Assembly: GCF_005222695.1 (NCBI RefSeq)
Contig: NZ_STGG01000003.1
Coordinates: 41,270 to 105,269 of the forward strand
Direction of reading: 5' to 3'
Length of the DNA: 64,000 nt
Origin: Massilia sp. HP4
GTDB lineage: Bacteria; Pseudomonadota; Gammaproteobacteria; Burkholderiales; Burkholderiaceae_D
The number at the start of each line of letters is the position of its first letter. Within the stretch, counting starts at the first letter, position 1. Made by a program: the position numbers and the translations under genes. Shown in pieces: positions 19,129 through 28,139 of the stretch. The notes beneath the pieces are model-generated. The model searched no databases and was not told where the DNA came from. It worked only from the letters and a program-made list of their open reading frames with translations.

Positions 19129-22100
19129 ATGATGACAACACTTACCGTATTTCCGCGCGCCTTGGCGCTGTCGCTCCTGCTGGCCGGCGCCGCGAACGCC
19201 GCATCCATCTCGGCCTACCAGCTCATGCCCGAAGACCCGCGCGCCGTCGTGGTGCGCGCCAAGGGCGACGGCCAGGCCGACGATACTGCCGCGATCCAGC
19301 AGGCGCTCGACGCAGCCGCCAACAAGGGCCAGGGCGGCATCGTATTCCTGCCCTCGGGCCGCTATCGCATCACCCGCTCGCTGCTGATTCCGCTGGCCGT
19401 GCGCCTGTACGGCGTCGGCCCGACCCGGCCCGTGTTCGTGCTGGCCGAGAACACGCCCGGCTTCCAGAAGGGTGTGGCGAATATGGTGATCTTCACCGGC
19501 GGCGACCAGTACAGCGTCGGCAAGGTGCCGATGCCGGTGCCGAGCGCGGTGCCGTTCAGCGCCGAAGAAGGAAAAGCCGTCCGCAATGCCAATTCGTCGA
19601 CCTTCTATTCGGCGCTGTCGAACGTCGACTTCGAGATCAAGGACGGCAACCCGGCCGCCGCCGCGGTGCGCATGCACACGGCCCAGCACTCGAACCTGAG
19701 CCACATCGATTTCCATCTGGGGTCCGGCCTGGCCGGCGTCTACCAGGTCGGCAACGTGGCCTATAACCTGCGCTTCTACGGCGGCCGCTACGGCATCCTG
19801 AGCGAAAAGACTTCGCCCGCCTGGCAGTTCACGCTGATGGATTCCACCTTCGAGGGCCAGCGCGACGCGGCGATCCGCGAGCATGAAGCCAGCCTCACCA
19901 TGATCAATACCGAGATCAAGAATACGCCGGTCGGGGTCGAGATCAACCGCGGCTATGGCGACTGGTTGTGGGGCAAGGACGTGCGCTTCGAGAACGTCAG
20001 CAAGGCCGCACTCATCGTCAGCAACGAAGACAATGTCTATACCCAGGTCGGCATGGAAAACGCCATCGCGCGCAATGTGCCGACCTTTGTCCGCTTCCGC
20101 GACAGCGGCAAGACGCTGGCCGGCAAGGGCCGCGACTACACCGTCAGCGAATTCAACTACGGCCTGTTCATCAAGCAGATGGGCGAGCCGGGCACCTTCT
20201 CGACCAACTACAAGACGGCGGCCCTGTCGTCGTCGACCCAGGCGCCGCACCGCGCCCTGCGTCCGCTACCGGCCGCGAAGGAGTGGGCCAATGTGCACAG
20301 CTACGGCGCCAGGGGCGACGGCAAGACCGACGACACGGCGGCGATCCAGAAGGCGATCGACAGCAGCCGCGTGGTCTACCTGCCGCTGGGCTTCTACGTC
20401 GTCAACGACACCATCCGCATGCGGCCGGACACCGTGATCATCGCCCTGCACCCGGGCCTGACCCAGCTCCTGATCCCGAACGGTTCGCCCAAGTTCCAGG
20501 GTGTCGACAGCCCCAAGGCCTTGCTGGAAAGCGCGCGCGGCGGCGAAGGCATCGTGTCGGGCATCGGCCTGGCCACCGGCGAGATCAACAACCGCGCGGT
20601 GGCGCTGCTGTGGCGCGCGGGTGAACATTCGCTGGTGGACGACGTGCGCATCCAGGGCGGCCATGGCACGCGCCTGTATGACGGCCGCCGCGCCGACCCA
20701 TACCAGAAGGATGCCAAGTTCGACACCACCGCCCACTGGGACCGCCAGTATCCGAGCGTGTGGGTGACCGACGGCGGCGGCGGCACCTTCTCGGGCATCT
20801 GGTCGCCCAGCGGCTATGCCCAAGCCGGCTTCTACGTGAGCAATACCAAGACCCCAGGTAAAGTCTACGAGTTGTCGGCCGAACACCATATCCGCGCCGA
20901 GATCGTGCTGGACAATGTGGAGAACTGGGAATTCCTGGCGCCGCAGACCGAAGAGGAAATCCGCGACGGCGCCGATGCGGTCTCGCTCGAGATCCGCAAC
21001 TCGAAGAACCTGCTGTTCGCGAACTACCACGGCTACCGCGTGACGCGTTCCTATAAACCGATGCCGGCCGCGATCCTGATCACCAATTCGAGCGACATCC
21101 GCTTCCGCAATGTGCACGTGAACGGCGAGAGCGGCTTTGCCACCTGCGACGACAACGGCTGCACCACCTATCTGCGCGCCAGCAAGTTCGCCTACGAGAA
21201 CGCGATCCGCGACGTCTCCAACAAGCTCGAGGTGCGCGAGCGCGAGTTCGCCGTGTTCGACTACACCGGCAAGCAGCGCAAGGCGCCGGCGCCGCTGGGC
21301 AAGGTCGACAAGCTCGAAGGCGGCTTTTATTCGATCGCCGGCGCCGCCGTCGACGCCAAGGGCAAGCTGTACTTCGTCGACCGCCACTGGAAGCGCATCT
21401 ACAGCTACAGCAAGGACGAGGGCCTGGTCGTGGTGCGCGACGCCCCGCTCGATCCGGTCAACCTGGCGATCGACAATAGCGGCAACTTGATGGTGATCTC
21501 GAACTACGGCCCGCAGGCTAGCGTGTATGCCTTCAAGCCAGGCACGCCGGGCACCGAGATCACGATGATCAAGCCGACGCCTGTCCCTTCCACCGCGCGC
21601 CAGGGCGCCCGTGTCGCGGTGCCGGTCAACTTCTGGCAGAACGGCGAATTCAAGGACCAGCTCAACTACGACACCTTCGAATTCACGACCTTGGCCGAGA
21701 TGTTCGCACGCGACGTCGCCCTGCCGAAGAAAGAAGAGTACGTGTCGCCAGACGGCACCCTGGTGCTGCCCGCCTACCGCGTGCTGCGCCAGGGCGCGGC
21801 CGACCACCTGGGCTGGCGCTGGGCCGATTCGCTGCAGGCGCACGGCTTCGTCACCGCGCCGGTCGGCCAGCGCGTGGTGTTCACCAACGGCTCCGAGAAC
21901 CGCACCTTCAGCGGCACCGTCAACCAGGGCGGCGGCATCACCGACCTCAAGCTGCTGGCCAACCGCGGCGGCGAGAGCGCGGCGGTAGGCCCGGACGGCA
22001 ACGTGTATGTGGCCAACGGCCAGGTCTTCATCTATGGCAAGGACGGCAAACAGAAGGGCCGCATCGACGTGCCCGAACGCCCGCTGCAGCTGATCTTCGG

Positions 22101-22167
22101 CGGTGCTGACAAGCGCACCTTGTTCATCCTGACCCATCATTCGCTGTATTCGACCCGGGTCGACTGA
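19129..22167 (+). CDS. Secreted tandem beta-helix (pectate-lyase-3/GH55-like) protein with C-terminal SMP-30-like propeller
   Basis: 1012 residues. The signal peptide ends AANA|AS (about residue 24). The first beta-helix opens with VVVRAKGDGQADDTAAIQQALDAAA (about 39-63) and the second with VHSYGARGDGKTDDTAAIQKAID (about 388-410). This twin arrangement is typical of GH55 exo-beta-1,3-glucanases and related pectate_lyase_3 proteins. From about 730 the sequence turns to propeller-like repeats (GAAVDAKGKLYFVDRHWKRIYSY, NLAIDNSGNLMVISNYG, AVGPDGNVYVANGQVFIYGKDG). These resemble SMP-30/gluconolactonase. The catalytic Glu/Asp cannot be assigned by eye. It lies 15 bp after the permease. A role releasing sugars or lactones that become gluconate fits the operon but is not shown. 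Confidence 0.78.
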   Translation: MMTTLTVFPRALALSLLLAGAANAASISAYQLMPEDPRAVVVRAKGDGQADDTAAIQQALDAAANKGQGGIVFLPSGRYRITRSLLIPLAVRLYGVGPTRPVFVLAENTPGFQKGVANMVIFTGGDQYSVGKVPMPVPSAVPFSAEEGKAVRNANSSTFYSALSNVDFEIKDGNPAAAAVRMHTAQHSNLSHIDFHLGSGLAGVYQVGNVAYNLRFYGGRYGILSEKTSPAWQFTLMDSTFEGQRDAAIREHEASLTMINTEIKNTPVGVEINRGYGDWLWGKDVRFENVSKAALIVSNEDNVYTQVGMENAIARNVPTFVRFRDSGKTLAGKGRDYTVSEFNYGLFIKQMGEPGTFSTNYKTAALSSSTQAPHRALRPLPAAKEWANVHSYGARGDGKTDDTAAIQKAIDSSRVVYLPLGFYVVNDTIRMRPDTVIIALHPGLTQLLIPNGSPKFQGVDSPKALLESARGGEGIVSGIGLATGEINNRAVALLWRAGEHSLVDDVRIQGGHGTRLYDGRRADPYQKDAKFDTTAHWDRQYPSVWVTDGGGGTFSGIWSPSGYAQAGFYVSNTKTPGKVYELSAEHHIRAEIVLDNVENWEFLAPQTEEEIRDGADAVSLEIRNSKNLLFANYHGYRVTRSYKPMPAAILITNSSDIRFRNVHVNGESGFATCDDNGCTTYLRASKFAYENAIRDVSNKLEVREREFAVFDYTGKQRKAPAPLGKVDKLEGGFYSIAGAAVDAKGKLYFVDRHWKRIYSYSKDEGLVVVRDAPLDPVNLAIDNSGNLMVISNYGPQASVYAFKPGTPGTEITMIKPTPVPSTARQGARVAVPVNFWQNGEFKDQLNYDTFEFTTLAEMFARDVALPKKEEYVSPDGTLVLPAYRVLRQGAADHLGWRWADSLQAHGFVTAPVGQRVVFTNGSENRTFSGTVNQGGGITDLKLLANRGGESAAVGPDGNVYVANGQVFIYGKDGKQKGRIDVPERPLQLIFGGADKRTLFILTHHSLYSTRVD

Positions 22168-22169
22168 CG

Positions 22170-23060
22170 ATGCGCGCGATTCTCATCCTGTGCGCCGCGC
22201 TGCTGCTGAGCGTCAGCGCGCTGGCGCAACAGCAGCCGGCGCCGCCCGTGATCCAGCTCTGGCCTGATGGCGCGCCCGGCTCCCAGGGCCGCCACAAGGA
22301 GCCAGAGACGGTCAAGGATGGCGTCTACTTCAGCAATGTGCACGCGCCCTCGCTGACCGTGGCGCAGGCCGACCGGCGCCACGCCAATGGCGCCGCCGTA
22401 ATCGTCGTCCCTGGCGGCGGCCACCGCATGCTGGTGTTCCAGAACGAAGGCATGGTGGCGGCGAAGACCTTGAACCGGATCGGCGTCACCGCCTTCGTAC
22501 TCAAGTACAGGCTGGCGCGCGATGGCGACTCCGGCTACAGCATCGAGGGCGATGCCGCCGCCGACCTGCGGCGCGCGGTGCGCTGGGTGCGCGCCAATGC
22601 GGCGCGCCATGGCGTCGATCCCGAACGCATTGGCGTGATGGGCTTTTCGGCCGGCGGCGAACTGGCGGCGCTGGTGGCAAATCATCCGGCACCACCAATC
22701 GCTGGCGATGCGCTGGACCGCCAGTCGGCCCGGCCCGACTTCCAGGTGCTGGTGTATCCTGGACCGCTTGGCACCCCGGCCACCGATGCGGCGCACGCCC
22801 CGCCGGCCTTCCTGGTCGCCGGCTCGCGCGACGCCTGCTGCATGCCGCCCACGATTACCTTGTACCAGCAACTGGTGGCGGCCGGCGTCTCGGCCGAACT
22901 GCACCTGTACGCCGACACCGACCACGCCTTCAATATGGGCCAGCGCGGCGAGCGCGTCTCGCTGCAGCACTGGCCCGACCGGCTGGCCGATTGGTTATCC
23001 GACGGCGGCTGGCTGGTGCCGCGCAACGGACGCAAGCCGGAAGGCGTCCCCGCACCATGA
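22170..23060 (+). CDS. Secreted alpha/beta-hydrolase (acetyl-xylan-esterase/BD-FAE-like)
   Basis: 296 residues with a signal peptide ending ALA|QQ near residue 19. The alpha/beta-hydrolase core has an oxyanion-type loop VIVVPGGGHRML and the nucleophile elbow GFSAGGE. The acid is probably in VAGSRDACC and the His in ADTDHAFNMG. Such proteins remove acetyl or feruloyl esters from plant polysaccharides. It begins 2 bp after the preceding stop, so translation is likely coupled. It supports a plant-polymer role for the operon. Confidence 0.82.
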   Translation: MRAILILCAALLLSVSALAQQQPAPPVIQLWPDGAPGSQGRHKEPETVKDGVYFSNVHAPSLTVAQADRRHANGAAVIVVPGGGHRMLVFQNEGMVAAKTLNRIGVTAFVLKYRLARDGDSGYSIEGDAAADLRRAVRWVRANAARHGVDPERIGVMGFSAGGELAALVANHPAPPIAGDALDRQSARPDFQVLVYPGPLGTPATDAAHAPPAFLVAGSRDACCMPPTITLYQQLVAAGVSAELHLYADTDHAFNMGQRGERVSLQHWPDRLADWLSDGGWLVPRNGRKPEGVPAP

Positions 23061-23077
23061 CAATAACAGGAGACACG

Positions 23078-23851
23078 ATGAAGCAAATGACCCGATCCAT
23101 GGCACTCGGCGTGGCCTTGATGGCGATCGCCGCACCGGACAGCCTGGCCGAAGACCAGTTCAAGCTGCTGGTGCTGGCCACGCCCGGCAAGTACCACTAC
23201 GAATACATCCCGATCGCGCGCGACAATCTGGAGCGCCTGGCCAAGCTGCACTCCTTCGGCCTTACCTACACCAACAAGACGCAGGTGTTCGAGGGTGACC
23301 TGAAGCAGTACGCGGCGGTGATGTTCCTGAACACGCCGGGCGAAGAACTGAACCCGGCGCAGCGCGCGAAGTTCGAAGACTATATGCGCGGCGGCGGCAA
23401 TGCCGTCGTGGTGCACCGCGCGGCGATCGCCAAGCCCAACGACTGGATCTGGTTCGAGAAGATGGTGGGCCGCACGGTGGGCCTGCATCCCAAGCTGCAG
23501 ACCGGGGTGGTGACCGTCGTCGATCAGGACTTCCCCGCCACCTTCGGCCTGCCCGCGCGTTGGGTCTGGAGCGACGAGTTCTATACCTTCACCAATCCCT
23601 ACAACGTCAAGATCAATCCGGTACTGAACGTGGACGAGTCGAGCTACGACCCGACCCTGATCTGGCCGGGACAGACGGTAAAGGGGATGGGCAAGGACCA
23701 TCCGATCGCCTGGCACCACCAGCACGAGAAGGGCCGCGTGTTCGTCACGACGCTGGGACACAACGGCGAGATGTACCGCGATCCGCAGTATCTCGGGCAT
23801 CTGCTGGGCGGGATTTACTGGGCGGCGACCGGGCGCGGAGAGCAGCGCTGA
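23078..23851 (+). CDS. Secreted ThuA-domain protein
   Basis: 257 residues from an ATG behind ACAGGAGA. The signal peptide probably ends SLA|ED at 24. The rest is a ThuA (trehalose-utilisation, glutamine-amidotransferase-like) domain. It has LLVLATPGKYHYEYIP, YAAVMFLNTPGEELNPAQRAKFEDYMRGGG and HPIAWHHQHEKGRVFVTTLGHNGEMY near the end. The Cys nucleophile of true amidotransferases is absent. Biochemical function is poorly known; members occur in carbohydrate loci, often as oxidoreductase or hydrolase partners. It is the last gene of the gluconate operon, with its stop directly abutting the convergent PepSY gene. Confidence 0.82.
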   Translation: MKQMTRSMALGVALMAIAAPDSLAEDQFKLLVLATPGKYHYEYIPIARDNLERLAKLHSFGLTYTNKTQVFEGDLKQYAAVMFLNTPGEELNPAQRAKFEDYMRGGGNAVVVHRAAIAKPNDWIWFEKMVGRTVGLHPKLQTGVVTVVDQDFPATFGLPARWVWSDEFYTFTNPYNVKINPVLNVDESSYDPTLIWPGQTVKGMGKDHPIAWHHQHEKGRVFVTTLGHNGEMYRDPQYLGHLLGGIYWAATGRGEQR

Positions 23852-25282
23852 TCAGTCCTTCGTCAGGCGCCGCCACCCCAGCACCAGCCCGCTGAAGGTC
23901 AGGGCAAAGCCCAGCAGGCACAGCACGATCACGACCACGTCCCACAGCGGCCGGGTGCGCAGGTAGGCGAAGTCGAGCTGGTGCAGGCCGTTGAACAGCC
24001 AGCGGTCCCACCGTTTGTCGCGGTCGACGTAGCCGGCCAGGCGGCCCTGGGCCGGGTCGATATAGAACACCGGCGCTTTGGGCAGGTCGAAACGCACGCG
24101 CAGGACCGGGAAGGTCGCCTCCCGGTGATGGCTGTAGTAGTAGTCGTCAGGCTCGGTCAGCAATTCCACCTGCAGCCGGGCGCCGGGCCGGATTGCCTGG
24201 GCGGCCCCGTCCAGCGTGAGCATGCCGACGCGGGCGCCATCGTGCGCATCGACCAGCGTACGTCCCCCGCGCCCCAGTGCGCTCAGGTACAGCTTGCCGC
24301 CCACGCGGCGCCACTCCAGTTCCAGGGTGCCGGGATGCGCGCGCAGCAGCGGCGCCGGGGCCAAAGCCAGGTCATGTGATTCAAACGCGCCGCCCGCGAA
24401 TGCCAGCCGGTCCTGTGCAGTGATGCCGCCGCCGGATGGGAAGCCGAACGGGCCGACCGATAGCCAGCCGCTGAACAGCCAGGTGATGACCAGCACGCCG
24501 ATGCCGAGGCCCAGCCAGTGGTGCCATGCCTGCCAGCCGGCATACGGCGACATCCTGCCGCCCGCGTAGCGCCGCCCCTTGCGCACACGCAGGCGCAGGA
24601 TGCTGATCACCATGCCGGTCAGCGCCAGCAGCAGGGCCACGCCGGACGTCCACATCACGGCCTGGCGCCAGGCCTCGCTGTGCTTGCGCAGCGGCGTCAC
24701 GTAGATCCAATGGATGACCGAACCGACCCAGTTCCAGGCGCGCTCGCTGCGCGTCGTGTCGCGCACCAGTTCCCCGGTGCGGCCAGAGACGTACAGCACG
24801 CTGCCGGCAGCATCGTCGGCCGCGACGCGGTACAGGGGCCGGTGCACGCGCACGGCGCCGAAGGTCCACTGGTCCAGGTCGATGGTGTCGATCGCCAGCG
24901 AGCGTGCCGCGGGCGCTGCGCCGCGCGCGCTGCTCGAGACGATCAGGTGATTCACTTCGAGCGGCGTTCCACTGTCGGCCCACACCGAATGCCAGCTGCG
25001 TTCGTGCTGGAAGTGCCAGGCCGGGCGTCCCGCCACGGTATTCAGGCGCACCGCATCCGGCATGCCAGGCAGCGCGGTCGTCGCCCAGGCGGCGCCGGCC
25101 TGGATCCGGACATGCCCCGGATCGAGCGGCGCCAGCCAGCCCATGCGCTCCTGCTCGGTCAGCTCCGGATAGGGCACGTACATCATGACGATGCCCGAAC
25201 CGAACCACAGCAGCACCAGCAGGCCGATGACGATGCCCAGCCAGCGGTGCCACAGGTACAGCTGGCGCTTCCAGGAACCCAT
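23852..25282 (-). CDS. PepSY-associated membrane protein
   Basis: 476 residues with four membrane helices: near the N-terminus (WLGIVIGLLVLLWFGSGIVM), two in the middle (about 205-265) and one at the C-terminus (VVVIVLCLLGFALTFSGLVL). Two extracytoplasmic segments lie between them; YYYSHHREATFPVLRVRFD and FYIDPAQGRLAGYVDRDKRWDRWLFNGLHQLD are typical of PepSY_TM proteins. These accompany TonB receptors for siderophores and heme and are thought to act as reductases or release factors in the periplasm. The gene is the last of the riboswitch operon, 3 bp after the receptor stop. Confidence 0.85.
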   Translation of the reverse strand: MGSWKRQLYLWHRWLGIVIGLLVLLWFGSGIVMMYVPYPELTEQERMGWLAPLDPGHVRIQAGAAWATTALPGMPDAVRLNTVAGRPAWHFQHERSWHSVWADSGTPLEVNHLIVSSSARGAAPAARSLAIDTIDLDQWTFGAVRVHRPLYRVAADDAAGSVLYVSGRTGELVRDTTRSERAWNWVGSVIHWIYVTPLRKHSEAWRQAVMWTSGVALLLALTGMVISILRLRVRKGRRYAGGRMSPYAGWQAWHHWLGLGIGVLVITWLFSGWLSVGPFGFPSGGGITAQDRLAFAGGAFESHDLALAPAPLLRAHPGTLELEWRRVGGKLYLSALGRGGRTLVDAHDGARVGMLTLDGAAQAIRPGARLQVELLTEPDDYYYSHHREATFPVLRVRFDLPKAPVFYIDPAQGRLAGYVDRDKRWDRWLFNGLHQLDFAYLRTRPLWDVVVIVLCLLGFALTFSGLVLGWRRLTKD

Positions 25283-25285
25283 CGA

Positions 25286-27370
25286 TCAGTAACGCCAATG
25301 GACGGTCAGTTCGGCGTGGCGTTCGGCGCCCAGCAGGTATTGCGACGCGCCATACGAGGTGATCGCGTACAGCTTGTCGGTCAGGTTGCGCAGGTTGAGC
25401 TGCAGCTGCACATTGCGGCGCAGGGTCCAGCCGATCGAGGCGTCCAGCGTGGTGTAGGCCGGCAGCGTCTGCATGTTGGCATTGCTGATGAAGCGTTCGC
25501 CCACGTAGCGCAGGCCGGCGCCCGTGCGCCAGTCGCCGGCGCGGTGCGTCAGCCACAGGTTGGCCGACGTCTTCGGCACGTCGGCCGGACGGTTGCCGGC
25601 GCGCGAGATATTGCCCGCCTCGATCAGCTGGTCGAACTCGGCGTCGGTGTAGGCCACGTTCGCATCCATGCGCCAGCCAGGGGCCAGGCTCACGCTGGCG
25701 CTCACTTCCGCGCCTTGCGAGGTCTGCGAACCGCCCTGGATCGATATTGCCGGGTTGTTCGGGTCGCGCGTGATGATGTCGTCCTTCTTGATCCGGTACA
25801 GCGCGGCGGTCCATTCGGCGCGGCCGCCGGCCAGCATCTGCTTGATACCCGCCTCGACCTGGCGTGCATCGGTCAACTTGAACTTGCTGTTGGCCAGGGT
25901 CATCGACAGGATGCTGGTCAGCGGATCGCTGCCGGTGCTGACCTGGCCATACAGTGAGGTATCCGGCGCCAGCTTCCAGCTTGCGCCGACGCGAACCGAA
26001 TTGGAACGCAGCGTCGTCTGGAAGTGGCCGCTGTCGGCCAGCAAGTTACGACGGTCGACCTTGTAGCGGTCGTGGCGCGCGCCGGCCGTCAGCAGCAGGC
26101 GCTCGTTCACGCGCCAGGCATCTTCCAGGTAGAAGGCGTGGGTCGTGGTGTCGGTCGCGAAGTTCGGGCGGAACGGATCCGGGGTGTCCCAGAAGCTGCC
26201 CGGATCGAATCCGGTCGGCGCCACGGTCGACGAGCCGCCATAGGGCGAGTTATTGGTGTGCTTGAAGTCGATGGTCGACGCTTCCCATCCAGCTACGACC
26301 TGGTTGGCGCCGGCTTTCCAGCGCGCCTCCAGGCGATTTGCGGTCTGCTCCTGGTCGTGGCGGATGCCGATATAGTCGCCGCGGTCGACGACATGACGTA
26401 CCGGGTCGTAGGCATACGATTCGATATTGCGCCAGTCGCGGCGCGACTTGAAGTAAGCCAGTTCATTGCTGATGTCCAGGTTCGGAGAAACCTGCCAGTT
26501 CAGGCGCGCGACAGCCTTGTCGTCCACGAAGCGCAGCACGGCGTCGCCGGCGTTGTAGTTCCCGTCGCGCAGGTGGTCGGCCAGGCCGCCATTCACCAGC
26601 GGCGTGCCGAAATAGCGGATCGGCTCCTGTTCTGCGTGGTCGAGCTGGGCGTACAGGGCCACGCCGGGCGCCAGCGTGGTCGTCATGCTGGTCAGGATCT
26701 TGCCGTGGCGGGACTCGCCGCGGTCGATGAAGCCGTCGCTGCGGCCGGCGTAGGCGTCGACGCGGAAGGCGCCCTGCTCGCCCAGCGCGCCGGTGGCGCC
26801 GATGCCGGCGCGCAGCGCCTCACCACCACCGATGCCACCCAGGATCTCGAGCGACGATTCGCGGCGCGGCGCCTTGCGCACGGCGTTGATGATGGCGCCC
26901 GTCGTGCCGCTGCCATGGACCACCGATCCGGGGCCGCGCAGCACTTCGATCGTCTCGTAGCCCCAGGGATCGGCCGGATAGGTCGCGGTCGTGGAACCGA
27001 CCAGCAGGCGCTGGCCGTTTTCCAGGATCGCGATCGAATTATTGCCGTTGAAGCCGCGCGCCGAATAGCTGATGCCGCTGCCGGGCGAGCTGCTGTCGGT
27101 CAGGCCCGTGGTGCGGGTGACGGCATCCTTGACCTGCAGGTCGCCGCGCGCGGCGATGGTGGCGGCGCTCAGGCTCTCGGCGCTGGCCGGCAACTCGAGC
27201 GCGCTGATGTCGAGGCGGCTGCCGGTGGCGTTCGGACGGTCGAGCGCCAGGCCTTCGTCCAGCGCGGCGCCGTGAATGGTGACGGTGGGGAGGTCTTGCG
27301 CGCCGGCGCCGGCGGCGCACAGCAGGGCGATGGCCGCGGTCAGCGGACGCAGTGGGGTCATGGCTTTCAT
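25286..27370 (-). CDS. TonB-dependent receptor of the siderophore/corrinoid type
   Basis: 694 residues. The signal peptide ends GAGA|QD. A short N-terminal segment precedes the plug (about 45-175), which has SYSARGFNGNNSIAILENGQRLL and ETIEVLRGPGSVVHGSGTTGAIINAVRK. A barrel follows, ending HWRY with an aromatic residue. The overall look is FhuA/FoxA/FecA-like rather than classical BtuB. However, the gene belongs to a cobalamin-riboswitch operon, so a corrinoid or cobalt complex is the likely ligand. The start overlaps the DUF2149 gene (ATGA). Confidence 0.87.
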   Translation of the reverse strand: MKAMTPLRPLTAAIALLCAAGAGAQDLPTVTIHGAALDEGLALDRPNATGSRLDISALELPASAESLSAATIAARGDLQVKDAVTRTTGLTDSSSPGSGISYSARGFNGNNSIAILENGQRLLVGSTTATYPADPWGYETIEVLRGPGSVVHGSGTTGAIINAVRKAPRRESSLEILGGIGGGEALRAGIGATGALGEQGAFRVDAYAGRSDGFIDRGESRHGKILTSMTTTLAPGVALYAQLDHAEQEPIRYFGTPLVNGGLADHLRDGNYNAGDAVLRFVDDKAVARLNWQVSPNLDISNELAYFKSRRDWRNIESYAYDPVRHVVDRGDYIGIRHDQEQTANRLEARWKAGANQVVAGWEASTIDFKHTNNSPYGGSSTVAPTGFDPGSFWDTPDPFRPNFATDTTTHAFYLEDAWRVNERLLLTAGARHDRYKVDRRNLLADSGHFQTTLRSNSVRVGASWKLAPDTSLYGQVSTGSDPLTSILSMTLANSKFKLTDARQVEAGIKQMLAGGRAEWTAALYRIKKDDIITRDPNNPAISIQGGSQTSQGAEVSASVSLAPGWRMDANVAYTDAEFDQLIEAGNISRAGNRPADVPKTSANLWLTHRAGDWRTGAGLRYVGERFISNANMQTLPAYTTLDASIGWTLRRNVQLQLNLRNLTDKLYAITSYGASQYLLGAERHAELTVHWRY

Positions 27371-27699
27371 TGTTTGCTTTTGGCTGGTGCAGGTTCGATC
27401 AGCATCAGCTGGCCGGTCTTGGGATCGCGGAACACCTCGCCGACGCGGTCGTAGCCGCTGCCGTCCTGGGTCACGCCGCTGGCGGGACGCTCGATCTGGC
27501 GGCCCTTTTCCACCGGCTGCGGGGTTTTCAGGGCGCCTTGCGCGCCGGCGATGGCGGCGATCAGTCCGCAGGCAAACACCAGCATCACGTCGACCAGGTT
27601 GACCAGGCTGGCGCGCGGGTCTTCGTCGCCCTGGTCGAAGCGGGCGTCGAGGTGGCGGTACAGGCGCAGCCTGCCACGCCCCGGTTTGGATATATTCAT
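27367..27699 (-). CDS. DUF2149 membrane protein
   Basis: 110 residues with one membrane helix (about 34-54, LVDVMLVFACGLIAAIAGA), preceded by the charged segment DQGDEDPRASLVN. The tail GEVFRDPKTGQLMLI is the conserved C-terminal motif. The layout (short cytoplasmic start, one helix, periplasmic tail) recalls ExbD/TolR, the partner of ExbB/TolQ, although sequence similarity is faint. It overlaps both neighbours by ATGA and lies next to an ExbB-like gene, so the two probably form a proton-driven complex. Confidence 0.83.
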   Translation of the reverse strand: MNISKPGRGRLRLYRHLDARFDQGDEDPRASLVNLVDVMLVFACGLIAAIAGAQGALKTPQPVEKGRQIERPASGVTQDGSGYDRVGEVFRDPKTGQLMLIEPAPAKSKQ

Positions 27700-28139
27700 G
27701 CCAGCGGCTCCATTGCGTCCAGCGTCTCTTCGTACCAGCGGCGGCGCAGCTTGCCGATCACCAGGCCGCCGATGCCGGCCACCAGGCCCAGCACGGTGGC
27801 GTCGAAGGCCACCGTCACGGCGCTGGCCAGCTTGGCCGGATCGCCTTCGCCCAGCGCGGCCAGGCCCGGTCCGAGCGGGATGATGGTCGCCATCAGGCCC
27901 AGCATCGGCGGAATGCGCGCCAGCAGGTCGGCGCGCTCCAGGCGATGGCGCGCAATGCGCTGCACCGCCTCGACGTCGCCGCTATCGCGCAGCCTGGCCA
28001 GGCCGTGGAAGCGCTCGCCGACGGCGATGCCGGATTCGACCAGCGCGATCGCGCAGCCGGCCAGCAGCGCTACCAGCGATGGCGCGAGCAGCCAGCTGAC
28101 GGCGTCGTGCAGCCAGGCGTAAGAGAGGGTTTCGATCAT
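27696..28139 (-). CDS. MotA/TolQ/ExbB-family proton channel protein
   Basis: 147 residues from an ATG preceded by AAGGAG; the start overlaps the cobN stop by ATGA. Three membrane helices: about 17-38, 79-103 and 115-137. The segment ARIPPMLGLMATIIPLGPGLAALGEGD and VAFDATVLGLVAGIGGLVIGKLRRRW correspond to the conserved TolQ/ExbB helices that form the proton path. With the DUF2149 protein it probably uses the proton gradient to drive the TonB receptor or the CobN-like protein. Confidence 0.86.
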   Translation of the reverse strand: MIETLSYAWLHDAVSWLLAPSLVALLAGCAIALVESGIAVGERFHGLARLRDSGDVEAVQRIARHRLERADLLARIPPMLGLMATIIPLGPGLAALGEGDPAKLASAVTVAFDATVLGLVAGIGGLVIGKLRRRWYEETLDAMEPLA

